NCBI GenBank assembly: GCA_001179505.1
Contig: CDMY01000413.1
Location: 19,558-83,557 of the forward strand
From: Vitrella brassicaformis
Lineage: Eukaryota; Sar; Vitrellaceae
Length of the DNA: 64,000 nt
Reading direction: 5' to 3'
Shown here: positions 35,418-47,600 of the stretch, in pieces
Position numbering within the stretch: the first letter of the stretch is position 1
Layout: the number at the start of each line of letters is the position of its first letter
Notes under the pieces: generated by a model
Told to the model about the DNA's origin: nothing
The model's database searches: none
What the model saw: only the letters and a program-made list of their open reading frames with translations
Translations under genes and position numbers: made by a program

Positions 35418-38224
35418 AAACGACACAACACACAGCACACGACATAGACACGGGACGGGTGTCATTTTCCCTCCCTCTCCCTGCCTCCCTGCCCGCCTGA
35501 CTGCCCGCCTCCACACCTACATGGTGTGCAGGTCCCCATGCAGGATGCCCGGCAGCAGCGACTGTGCGAAGACCCTGGCCCCGCCGTAGTCGACCACCGT
35601 CTGCAGGAGCGAGCACACGTTGCGCGAGGCGGGACCCCGCCTGCCGCCCAGGATGCCCTGGTCGCCGATGGCCGGGGGCGGGAGGGGCGGCATGCGGCCC
35701 TGCACCACTGCATGGGGGTTCTCGGCCTGGTGCTGCAGGTTGTTGTACATCTCCACGGCCCTCAGGTCCAGCCGCACCGTCTCCCGCGTGGCGCTCGGAC
35801 CCACCAGGGCCTCGGGCGTGTTGAGCCGGCCGACGTAGATCTGACCGTCCTCGCCGTCATTCCTCTGGCCACTGGCGGGATCGCTTCTCTTGGCGGCGAT
35901 GGCGCGCCTCTCGTTCTCTGATGAGAGGGGGATGCTGAGAAGGATGTTGTTGTACAGGAAGATGGGCGCCTCGTTGGGGTGGGGGTCGTCGCGACTGCCG
36001 TCACCAGTGGTGGTGGTGGTGGGTGTGGATAAAGCTGCGACGTGCTCGGTGGGGTGGAAGGGCAGGGGAGGGGCGTCGCTGTTGATGGGCGGCACCTTGT
36101 TCTCGCGCACGCGCACCGCGCCGCTCGCCACTGCCGCGTGGAAGTCGCTGTACAGCTGCCGGTAAGGTACACACATGACATGTGGGAGGGAGAACGACAG
36201 AAATGAGAGCGATTCTGGCCCTGCCGTGGTGTTGTGTTGTGTGCTGGCTGGCTGACCGACCTTGAACATCATGCGGTCTCTGAACAGTTCGTCGACCTCT
36301 TTGAGGACGCTCTTGTCGGTGTTGCAGTTGGGGGGACACTCGGTGGGGGTGGGCGGGGGCGGGGGTCCCCCTCCAGCCTCCGCGACAGCGGGATCCTCCC
36401 TGGGCCTGTCCTTCTTGAGTGGCAGCTCCCTGAGCGTCTGGAACTCCTCGTTCCACTCTCGCGGCACCCCCCATGGCTCCATTCCCACACCGTTTTCCGT
36501 CTCGAGCGACTCCTCCGCCCTGTCAAGGTCGTACTCATGCGCCTGCATAGCAAGCAACCAACATAGCCAATAATGTCAGTGTGTCTGTCTGTGTGTGTGT
36601 GAGCGAGCCTTCAGGTGCGCAAGTAGGTAAGGTACCTCGTGAGTGCGTGTGACCCAGTGAGTGACGGGAACGAGCAGCTGCACGAGTGGCGGCACCAGGA
36701 TGGTGGCGAAGCAGTGGAGGTCCGACGGACGGATGGCTATCTGATGCAGCGCCTGACCGAATCGGGGACTGACGGATGGACGGACAAACGACACAAACGT
36801 TTGACACATCCACCAGACGGACAGATGACTCACACAGTTCCTTCCGCATTGCATGGCTCCTGCAGCTGCGGCTACCCTACCTGTATGTGCGCAGCAGGTC
36901 CGCAAGCAGGTGGTAAGTGGCGTGTTTGGCGTCTTCCTGCCCCTCATGGCCGCCAGCGGGCTTGCCATTGGGCTGTCCGCCCCCACTACCCTCCGTCGTG
37001 TCCACCTCTGCGGTTCTGAAGTAGTCAGCAATGTCCCTGCTGCTTGAGTATCTGTCGGCGGCGCACTTGATGACCCTGAAGCCCTGCTCTGTGGCCGCGA
37101 TGATGAGCATCTGGTCCTCCATGGTGCGAGCCTCGTAATACCATATGTCGCCCCGCAGCCTCCTGCGCTTGGGTGGTGGGTTCCAGCCGCTGGAGACGAT
37201 GTACTCGAGGGCCTTGATGTGCGCCTTGGTGAGCATCGGGGGTGGGGCCGTCACCAGGAGCACATCGTCCTCGAGCGTGCCGGCGGCATAGAGCTGCTCC
37301 GGCCCCTTGATGGTGGGAGGCATCACATCGGTCGGATCCCGCCGCAGCAGCCCTGTGCCATCTTCCCCTCCCCCCTGCCCTGTGGTGCCCTTGCCGTGCT
37401 TCCTCTCCTTGTCCTTCTTCTTGTGGTGGTGGGACTTGGACGATGACGGCTTCTGATGGTTGTGGTTGTTGCTGGCGTCGCTCTCGGGTGCTGAGGGGTG
37501 GCCGTTGGCGGTGGGCTGTGCTGGGGGCGTGTTCTGGATGTCCTGGAGGTCGATCTGGTTGGAGATGGCGCCGGTGCTGTCGGCATTGACGATGATGTGC
37601 TGGTCCTTGGTCAGGACGTCGCGGAGCCGACGCACGTGCAGCTTCACCGTCCGCTCGTTGTAGGGATCTGAAGAATGAGGGTGGGAGGAATCAGACAGAG
37701 ACCATCAGGTGGGCTGGGTGCGTGTGATTGTGTTTCAGGTGCGGACGGACAGACATACCCCCGACTAGTTTGAGAACGGATCCATCCTTGAGCCCCTCGG
37801 TGCTCCGCAGCTCTGCAGAGCTCTGCAGACGGCGACCCTCATACTCAAGCTGTGACACACACGCAGGCACACACATCCCACGGCACGGCACGGCACGGCA
37901 CGGCACAGAAAACGACACACACCAAGCCAAGTGAGACTGAATGGTGTGGGCGAGGAGCCTCCCTCCCTCACGTGATAGGCCGTGAAGAAGCATGTCGGCA
38001 GCAGCTCCACCAGGAGGTTCTCGATCTCACTCGCACTGTCGTGAGGCGATATGTCTGAACACACAGCACCACCACACCACACCACACACATACTTGCTCC
38101 ATGCATCAGCTTCAGCCGTTTGCACCTGCCCATTTATCCGTCTAGTTTGCGTACCGACGTAGACCGACGCCCCAGCCGGGGTCGGGAGTTCGACTTTGAG
38201 CTTCCATTGCGCCCTGCACTCCAT
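31495..38224 (-). CDS. CLUH: Clustered mitochondria protein (CLU/CluA)
   Basis: Cytosolic RNA-binding protein that binds mRNAs of nuclear-encoded mitochondrial proteins and keeps mitochondria spread out. Sixteen minus-strand exons: 38155-38224, 37972-38054, 37759-37849, 36881-37667, 36636-36768, 36261-36542, 35521-36155, 35292-35367, 35048-35205, 34089-34968, 32767-33998, 32428-32655, 32297-32357, 32031-32150, 31815-31937, 31495-31707; about 1723 residues. The N-terminal ubiquitin-like part reads EGLKDGSVLKLVGDPYNERTVK. SGWNPPPKRRRLRGDIWYYE (about residue 240) and EWNEEFQTLRELP are CLU signatures, and the CLU domain runs through DYGGARVFAQSLLPGIL, YICDLSRLTPRDLNW and CVLRPEFVVQYLREKA. TPR-like helices follow (ADCYHRLGGLQMSLGEMPSA). 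Long Ala, Gly and Glu-rich linkers lie in exons 10 and 11. The exon 12 donor is either GC at 32445 or GT at 32427 (6 residues differ). Confidence 0.93.
35387..35416 (+). repeat. (GGCA)n tract in a CLU intron
   Basis: Tandem GGCA units fill part of the intron between CLU exons 7 and 8; in gene sense this reads (TGCC)n just after the acceptor side of the intron. Confidence 0.85.
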
Positions 38225-38654
38225 CCGCTCAAGCCAGGCAGACGAATGGGATGGTGACCTCCAAAGCAGTGAGGCGGTCTGAAAACACACACGCACAAGA
38301 GGCCGGAGATTGGACTGTCCTCTCTGCCATCCATTGGGCAAGTCGTCCGTTTGTGTGCAGCTCACCTCTGCCAATGCGACTCGCGAGCCTAGGGGCACTC
38401 ACGGCGGCGAACACACCTGCCCTCCACTTGCCCTCCTTCCTCTGGGGCGAAGCTCGCAATTGGCAATCCGGGTCGACATCGGCAGAAACGCTGACTGAGG
38501 AGGCATTATACTCCCCTCAGGGCCCGGAGATTGCCAGTTCTTTCTAGAAATGAACGGAAAGTGCCAGGTGAGCCCGGGGAAAGCGCTGGATGGTTTCTTG
38601 ACGTTTTCACTCATTGCATGCAGGCGTGACGACAGTACCAGCTGCTATCAGACG
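38225..38654. promoter_or_regulatory. Divergent promoter region CLU / CPLANE1-like
   Basis: The two start codons point away from each other across 430 bp. An in-frame ATG at 38550 would lengthen the right-hand protein by 35 residues. No core promoter element was identified; the call rests on layout. Confidence 0.35.
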
Positions 38655-41600
38655 ATGCTTGTTGTTGCGGCCTCTCACAGCCTGACCATTCGACGCAAGA
38701 AGCCGTGGAAGCGGGCCGTTTGGGATCCCTGCAGTCAGGTAGTACCAGGAGGGAAAAATGCGCCCCTGTGTCTGCCTGCAGATGTGGTGTGTCTGACATG
38801 GTTCGCGTGTGTGCAGGGCGCCTCATCTGATGGAGTTAGTTTCGTGTTGGTTGACGAGCATCGCGTGGCGGAGCTGTCAGAGGACGGCACGGCCCCCCGG
38901 AAGAATGCTGTCACCCGGCGCATGGGCCACCGCCTCAGGCTCATCTCCCACCAATCATCAGGTACTCTCACTCAGAATTCACGGCCCCTCTATTCACCAC
39001 ACTGTGCTGCCTCCGTCCATGTGCGTGTGGGTGTCAGGTGGGTATGTGGCTGGTGTGCAGTCTAGTGGCGGCATGTTTGTGTGGAATCGGCATTCGGGCA
39101 CTGTGCACATCGTCGCCGCCACCCCCCTCCTCCCGTCCCTTATAGAGGAGGCCATCCGATGGCTGTAAGTCCACACATTCGCGCATAATGCCGATTGGCT
39201 CTCACATGCGTCTGTCTGTGCTGTGGGTGTGTGGCGAGCCTCTCTCTCGTCGTTCAGCGATTCGGGGTCCGGGGGCGACGGCGGTGTGGGTTTGTCTCAG
39301 TACCTGCCCTCCTCCCTGCTCAGGCTGCGCAAGAGCCGCCAGGCGCAGCTCGCGGCCACTGCTATGATACGCTCCATCGACGTCAGCGCCGATGGTGTGG
39401 ACATGATAGATATGTCACAACAAGGCGTTGATCAATCCATCGAGATAGCATAGCTGCCTGCATTCATGTGCCCTTTGTGCATCTGTCTGTCAGGCTGCCT
39501 GGTAGCGGTGACGACGCAAGAGGGCAACTTGTGGATCTGGACTGCACTCCAATCGGCCGCTGAGCACGGTAGGTCGCATCGCAGCCAAGGCTTCGCTTCA
39601 CGCCAGCTCAGCACGCATAATGTCTGTCTGTCTGCATGTTTGTGTGTGTGCGGCGGTTGATGCGATGTGTGCAGGGCAGTGGCATTGCGTTGAGCCCCTC
39701 CAGCGGCCCTTGCCGTCACAACCCGCCGCCGCTGCTCCCATAGCCAAAGTCCAGAGGGTCGTCTTCATGCGCGACGAGGTATCCTGACAGAAAGACCCAC
39801 GCCCACAACGCCACTACACGCCGATGCTTCTGCCCTGCTCCCTGCTGCAGAGGGTGGGGCAAGCCGTCCTAATGGTTAGTGTGGGCCTCTATCGCTTCCA
39901 GGAGGCGGCCTGCAACGCAATCGCAGCCTATGGAGACCACGGTGCGGCGCCATGCGCCTCATGTGGGGGTGTCTACACAGTGCCGCACGGCAGTGGGAGC
40001 CGCAGCAGCGTTGTCTCGCCTGCGAGGGGGGATGACTGTCCGGCGGGCATGAACGATGACAGTGGAGGTGTCGATGGGGCCGAGGAGGAGGAGGAGATCG
40101 CGGCGCTCTGCACATTCACCCTCGCCCTGCCCAAGGACGAGCAGAGGAAAGGCGAAGGCCCTTCGTGTCGCTACGCCCAAGCGTCCTTCCTGATCCCTGT
40201 CGGCCTGTCGGAGGAGCACCTTTACACACCCCCACCATCAGCCAAGACCACATGTCCGACCATGCTACTCGACCTCAGCAGCAGCGACCCTCCCCCTGAC
40301 TGTCCGTCCCCTCCCTGCCTCCCCGTGGTAGCGCTGGCCATCAATGCGAGCGTCCCCACCAAGGCCCAGCTGCTGCTCGTGCACATCCCGGGGCTCATCA
40401 TGGGGCTGGCTTCACTCGCCAGGGGCCGCCGGCTCGGCAGCACAGGGCAGCCCTGTGGTGGTCACTGCCCGCTGTGTGAGGGATTGGGTGATGGTGTGAG
40501 GGGGGCCGTGACGCCTCCATGGGTGCCTGTGGCGACGAGGGTGCAGCTGGCCAAGGTCTTCCTGCAGGAGGTGCCATCCACTGCAGCTGTGGCAGCTGGT
40601 GGCCAGCCGGCTGTGGGGCTGGCGGCTGTCGACATGGTCGCCGGTGTGGCATGGGAAAGTGGTGGCCGATTCCTCGCCGTTGCATTCCGGTGCGGTGACA
40701 CGACGATAGACAGACAGCAAATGCGTCCGTCCGTCATTCTGATGTGAGTGGTGTGGTGTATTTTCGTACGCGTGCAGGTCTGGTCTGGTCGGCTTCATCT
40801 CGGCTGTGGGCGGAGGTCTCTTGGCAACATTCCATCCCTTGGCCGGGTCGTCCCTCCAGTCCGAGCCCATCCTCTCGCCCTTCTGGGCCTTCTTCGCCCC
40901 TCCCTTCGCCCCTCCCACGCCCCCAGCCTCACAGCCCCATCGCGACAAATACCCGCCGCTTCACTCTATCGGCTTCCACCCGTCAGCGCCCCTGATGCTC
41001 CGGAGCGACGGCTTCAGTGTGTGCAGCTTCTCCCTCACACTGCTGCCGTCGACCAGCCCGACCATCCCCCGACCACCGCACGAGGGGCTCACACATGTCC
41101 TCCAGCGTGTGTGGGAGGAGGTGGTCCACCCCTGCACGGCCAAATACGACGGTGCTGTGCGGCCCAAGGGCGTCTTGGCGGCCGGGGAGGACGGCGAGGG
41201 GCGACAGGGGCTGGCTTTGGAGGGCGTGTCGGCTTATTTGGGCCGTGTGGGTGAGGTCGACTCGTTGCTTGCGCTTGAGATGGTGTGGTGGATATGTCGG
41301 TGGATGACCCTGGCTGTGAGCCTCGACCCGGGCCATGTGCTCGCCGGCGTGAGGCAGCTGCTGCGCTGGGCGCTCAAGCGCCAGAAAGCATCAGACCAAC
41401 ACACAGGGTGTGCAAACCAACACCGGCGTGAAGGCAGTACTTTTCCTGACCTGTCTCTCTTTCCTGATCTCCATCTTCATGCAGAGCGTGTGTCGGCGCT
41501 TGTTTGCTGGAGGTACTGGTGGCGCATCGTCTTGCGCTCGAGTCGCCCTGCAGTGACTCTGCCGCACTGAGCACTGGGCTCCCCTCCCTGGACTTGCCTC

Positions 41601-44600
41601 TGGCCACTGGGTCCTCTTGTCCAGCCGGCAAGATCGCCAGGCTCCGCTCGCAGGCCAGCCTCGCGGGGCTCCGTCTGGAGATTCCCATCCTACCCCTGGC
41701 ACCCCACAGCATGCCCCGCCCGCAGCCCCGCCCCGCCACACCCACACACGCCAGGTGCGCGACGGCTTCGCTGATGCGTCTGCTTGAGCCGGTGGAGGCG
41801 CCGGAGCGGGACCACGAAGCAGACAAGCAGGAGGCAACGGCGAGGGCGGGAGAGAATGCGGCTGTGTTGGTTCGGGAGGCGCTGGCAGATGTCAAGGTGG
41901 TGTGTGAGGTGTTGCAACTCGGTCTCGGGCCTGCCGACAGAGCCAGAAGGGCCAAGAGAGAGGGAGCCACCGTGACGCACATGGGCCCCCATGTGGTGGT
42001 CGAGCCACACTACCCAAACGCCCACGCTGAGAGAGCGGGCGACGACCACAAGGGGCAAGACCGGCGGAGCGAGACGCGGCACAACGACTGGAGGAAGAGC
42101 AAGGCGCGCGTGGGGCTGACATGGCTTCTCGAGGCTGGGACCGTTCTGTCGCACTTCATCGAAGGCGCACCGACGACGCCTCGCGAGGGAGCTATCGAGG
42201 CCCGCACGATCGCCCGACGGGTGGTGGAGACGCATGCGCGGCACAAAGACGACACCCTTCCCGCGTCGTTGTCGCAGCCCGCTGAGAAGGCGTGGCTGAC
42301 TGTGATGGCGGCACTCGTGGCGTCCAATGCGGCCGAGGTCGCCTCAGCCATCCTGAGCATGCTGTGCGACCGGTCCCTGTCCTCACCCCTCAGCCGATGG
42401 GAGGTCGTCACTCTGGTGGCGGCGACCGTCCTGCACATGGCACTGCACCACCAGCAAGGCGACCAGACCAACCAGGACAAGGACCCCTGTGCGTCAAAGA
42501 CCCCCTCCTCGGCCCCTCTGCCCAGCTCAGCTGCTTCCATCGCCATTGTGTGGACGCTCGATCTCACACGGGCGGTGCAGCAGTGGCTGCAGGACCCCCC
42601 TCCTACCCCCCCGGCATTCGAATCGATGGGGCGGCTGGCAGACACCGAGTCGGTCAAGCTGGGCCGCGACCTGACCACCCCTGCGGTGGGGCTGCTGGCG
42701 GTGGCGGGCAGGCGCAAGAGGCGGCGGGAGGAGGGCCCGAGGAGCACCGACTGGGAGGAGGGACACATCCCTGACATGGCCCGCCCGCTGCACGATGACG
42801 TGGTGGAGTCGACGGCAGAGTCCCCGTCACAGCCGCGGATGGCGTCGTCATCCACTGTGGCCGCCATGTTGCTGGACCGATCGGCACATGAGGCCATGTC
42901 GCCGGCCATTCCCCAGCAGCAGCAGCAGCAGCCGCCACCCACGGCATTCGTGTCTGAGCGAGATGCGATGCATCTGGAGGAGCTGCTCCTGTTCGTGTCG
43001 CTGTGCGGGTGTCTGGTGTCGGGCCAGCCTGTGCTGGCGCTGCTGCTCACCTGCATGGGGAGGGGCGAGGCGGCCGACTCCAAGCAGACACACAAGGAGG
43101 GAGTGCTGACGGTGCCTGCTGCTGTTGTCGAAACCTTGGTTGCGGCTTTGGAGGGCCGAGCGGGTGCAGACATCAAGTGCCAGGTTGGAGAGGCTCTCGT
43201 GGATGCCGTCACGGGCTGCGCGTGCACCCTCATCCAGAGAGTGAGCAGAATGAGGGACGAGGGATCATGTGCTGAATCGTAGAGTGTGACTTTGTTGCTC
43301 CGTTTCTGTGTTGCTTCCGCAGATTGACTGCAGGGACGCCGGAAAGACATCTATGTCGCCATTGCGTGTGTTGACGTCGGTCGCCACAGCCGCCCTGCGT
43401 GACAAGGAGGGGGGCCCGAACGTGCGGATCAGCTGCAGGTTCATTCGGGAAGCCCTCTTCAGGTGAGTTCTAATGGGTCAATGACGCTGTGAGTGACACA
43501 ATGCTCTTTCTCTGCTAATCCAACCACCTTTTGGTGGTCTGGTCTCTCTGTCTGCTCCGTGTGTGGTGCACTGCAGGTACTGCTACGCCATTGATCGGTA
43601 CGGCAGTGTGCTGTGGCTGGGCCACACGGCATCCCTACTACACGACATGCGGCGCACACACATGTGGCACCGTGGCATGGAGCCACAAGAGGACCCTTAC
43701 AAATCCGCTGTGGTGGAGCGCATCCCCAAGCCGCTGGTGGGAGTCGGCACCGTGGAGCTCGCGAGGCTGGTCCTCGCCTCCCTGCGGCTGCACGTGGAGG
43801 CCGCCTTATCCTCGACACTCTTCAACGAGGACAGCATGCCCCTCCCAGTCCCCTTCGTCAATCGGCTGCGCCACCTGCTGACGGACGAGGCAGACATCGA
43901 TGCCGTGGCCCCCCGCCTGCTGGGCTATGTGCCCCGCTGTGGGCTCTGGCGTGTGGCGACGACGTGGGACACGGTGCTGCCCACCATGATGATGCAGCGT
44001 GACGACGGAGGCGCCATCGAGACGTCTGCTCTGCTCGGCAAGATCGCTGTGCCGCTGCAGCCGTCGGGTGAGCCCTTCTCGTCACCCCCATCATGGACAC
44101 CGGTGGACATCGCCCCCCTCGGCCATGGCACCTCATCGGCGCCGTCCGACCCTCCCCCGCTGCCCGCGGAGCTGCTGACATTCGAGACCAGCCAGCTGCA
44201 GACCATGGCGCAGCTGGAGGACCACCTGTGCGCGGCCCTGGGCCTTCTGGACATCTACCGCAACGTCCGGGCCGGCCTGCAGGAGAAAACAGCCACAGGT
44301 GCGGCGGATGCGAAGGAGGCGGCCGCGCTGGAGAGTGTGGCTGAGGGGCTGCAGCACCGGATAGGGAGGGGAGTCTGGCTGCTGGTGGTGCGGGACAAGC
44401 TGCTGAAGGCCTTGCTGCGGAAGGAGCTGGCGCAGTCGGTTGCCTGGGCGTGCCGTCTGCTCGACTTTGACGACGTCTACCCCTCCAGGCGGCTGCACGA
44501 GGTGCTCATCGCCCTCCTGGAGGCCATCGCGGCCGCCACCCCGCCCCTGCAGCACCGTCGTGTGGTGACGCTCAAGGGCGCCTGGCTGATTGTCCGGTCG

Positions 44601-47600
44601 GTCGAGCGCTACTTGAGTGACGAGCAGACCGAGGGAAGGCCACCACGAATCCCCACCAGGCAGGCACAAATCTGAATGGTCCTCCCTCCCTGTTGGACCA
44701 ACTCACTGCTTGTCTTGTTGTGCGGTTTGTGCAGCATGAAGGCTCGTCTGAGCAGTGTGGCACAGAGGCTTAGTGACAGCGGGATGGTGCCCACACTCAA
44801 GGCTCGTATTCCGGCCCCCAAGTCCCCAACGACCGTCGCCCCCAAGTCGGCTGAGGGACACCAGCGGCACCACCCCTCGTCTGCCGTGGCCAGCGACCCT
44901 GTGTACCAGCATGTGATCGGCCGCCTGTTCACCCGGTGCACCAACCACGTCTGTCGCAACTACCAGAGGGCCAAGGCGCGGGCATTCCAGCACCTCAAAC
45001 ACCTGCACGCCCACTTCAGGTGAGGGAGCTTTGGTGTGTGGACTGGACACCAGACCAGACCAGTAGGGGGGATGGGATGGGCCATTGTGAATGAATGCAT
45101 CTTGGTCAGGGAGGTGGAGAAGCTGCATCTGACCAAGACAGCTAAAGGGCTGCAGCCGCATGCACGAGAGAGCTCCCTCTCCACCATTAGCGAGGCCTAT
45201 GTGGAGCAGCCGACGGGCCAGTGGGGATGGGACGACCGCCCGCTGCCCTACCTGCCGGGCAGGGCCGATGACGCCCTTGACGTGGTCGTGGACCCCGATG
45301 CCTACCCCTCTTTCTCGTCCTTCCTCGCCGCACTGCAAACGCCATTCTCTGTCATTCAGGTCAGACAGACAGACAGACAGACAGACAGAAGCTGCCTCAC
45401 ACACACTGGGGCAGGGCAGACAGGATGGATTCTTCCATTGCATGTTTGTCTTGTCCCATCCTTTCAGAAGCAAGCTGCGGCGAAGGACACCGAGGACAAG
45501 CTGGATGCATTTGTCAACGCCCCGATAGAGGGACCCATGACGGCTCGCCGCGCCCGTGAGGCGATCGAGCCGCTGAGCCTGCCACCCATCCACCGCCCCC
45601 ACCCCGCCCCCCGCTCGCCGTCCTTCCTGGGCACGTGCAAGGTGCCCGACTGCGCTCCAGACCATCGACACACCTTCACCAGGCTATCTGGCGACCCCCA
45701 TGACAGCTACGTGAGGAACGCTGATGCGCATCCACATGACCAGCCACCCATGGCTGCACAGAGGCAAGAGAATGATGACGATGAGTCGAGTGAGGATGGT
45801 GAGGAGCAAGGGAGCGGCGAGACAGACAACCATGCGTTCTCGGCGTTGCTGGAGCCCTCATCGACCACCCCAGGGCTGAGGGCAGGAGAGGCCGACCAAG
45901 GGGGCAACGAAGTGGAGAGGGTGGCAGAAGCTGTGCTGGTGGATCATGACACACAAGGGGAGGGCGGTGGGTCGGTTGCCGTGACGTCGTCGTCGTCAGT
46001 CGGTGGGTGGCATGACATCCGCGGGCGGCTGCGCATGCAACGGATGAAACGGATGAGGGGCCGAGGTGTGAGCCACTCGAGGGATCTGCTGCCGCGTGTC
46101 GTGTCCACCGTTGGGGCCATGTCGACAGGCCTCACACCGCCCAGACGGATTCGGGAAGGTCCGTACACAGTGAATGAATGAATGCACTAGAGCGACCTAT
46201 GCGACATGTTTGCAAGGCTCGGTGTGCTGTCCTGCTGCCCGTCTGTCTGTCTGTGTGCAGGTGTGCAGAAGCTGGTTAGGAAGATCGGGAGGGCGCCAGG
46301 CACTCGGCTCAAGGCCAAGAGCCCCCGGGCTTCGCAGTACCTGCCCTCCCTCACCCCCACATCAGTTGTCCCCTGTGCACCAGACGCCACCCCCACTCCT
46401 GGTGGTCTTCCCACTGCAATCGTCACGCCTCCACCACAGCCCGTCGAGCCACAAGGAGCGGCACTCAAGCAAAGGACCATCTCAACTGAGGCCGCCATGC
46501 TCGTCACCTCTGAGACCGGCACCACGGCGCAGGACACCCCAAGCGAGAGCGACAGGAGAGCTGACAACGAATGCAGCCCCTGTGTGGAGCACGAGGCGCT
46601 GCAGCAGGCCGACATCGACGCAGGCATCGAGCTGTCGCTGCAATGCAGCGGATACCTCGATACTCCGTCAAACGAGTCGTTGGTCCAAGACCCACCGCCA
46701 CATGAGGCTGACGCCAGCGCAGCCCGCGTTCTAGCCGCGTTGAATGACGCACTTGAGAGCAGCGGCCGCCGGGTGAGGCCGCCGCCCGACAGAGAGGTCG
46801 ACCACCGCTCGCCCCGCCTCTTCGTCACCCATCCAGACACTTTGCATGGATCAAGTCGGTGGGGCGAGATGGACCTGCGGCTGGAGGACTTCGACAGCCA
46901 TGATGATGATGATGACGTGCAGGGGGTGGACCTCGATCCGCATGAAGATCAAGGAGACGACCATGGCGCGGAGGAGGAACCCGTGATGGGCCAGGGTGTT
47001 ACACCATCTCAGCTGCCTGAGCCCGCGGCTGCAGAAATGGAGGACATATCTGAGGTGCAGGTGGCCGAAGAGGCGCCTGATCACCCTGACGATGGTGCCG
47101 CCCTCCAGCAAGCGCTGGACGGCACTCTGCATGATCACCCTCTCCCACCCGAGCACGACGACGAGACGGCTGCTCTGCAACACACCGAGGTCGCCGCGCC
47201 AACACCACCACCACCGGCGGAGGTGGAAGGCGCTGAACTCGTCGACGACACGATTCCTGATGCAGATAAGGATGAGGGGGCGATGGCCGTTGTCGACGAG
47301 CCCCATGTCCCTGATGACCTGGACCGAGGCAGAGCCGACACTCGGCGGCACGAGCCCTTCCCTCTCACCCCCATCATCTATCCAGATGAGGACAAGCCCA
47401 CGCCCGCTTCTCGAGATGCACCATCGCCACTCAACACGGCAGCGCACCACCCCGACCACCACAAGCACGCATTCTCGACAGCAGCGCGGAGGGCCCACGA
47501 AGCCAGGCCAGTCGCCGACACATCGGACAGCGAGAGCTACGACAACCGCCCCTCCAGTCGCCCTTGTCATCGCTGCCCCTTATCTGGGGGCGGTCGTTAT

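Noticed and set aside
38550-38654. Upstream in-frame ATG for the CPLANE1-like gene
   Set aside because: The 35 added residues look random and the KKPW motif of the family lies about 15 residues from the start when 38655 is used; kept only as an alternative.
41690-43350. Long minus-strand open frames opposite the CPLANE1-like exon 9 (up to 446 codons)
   Set aside because: They mirror a GC-rich coding exon with strong G/C third positions; the plus strand has frame continuity through many introns and family motifs.
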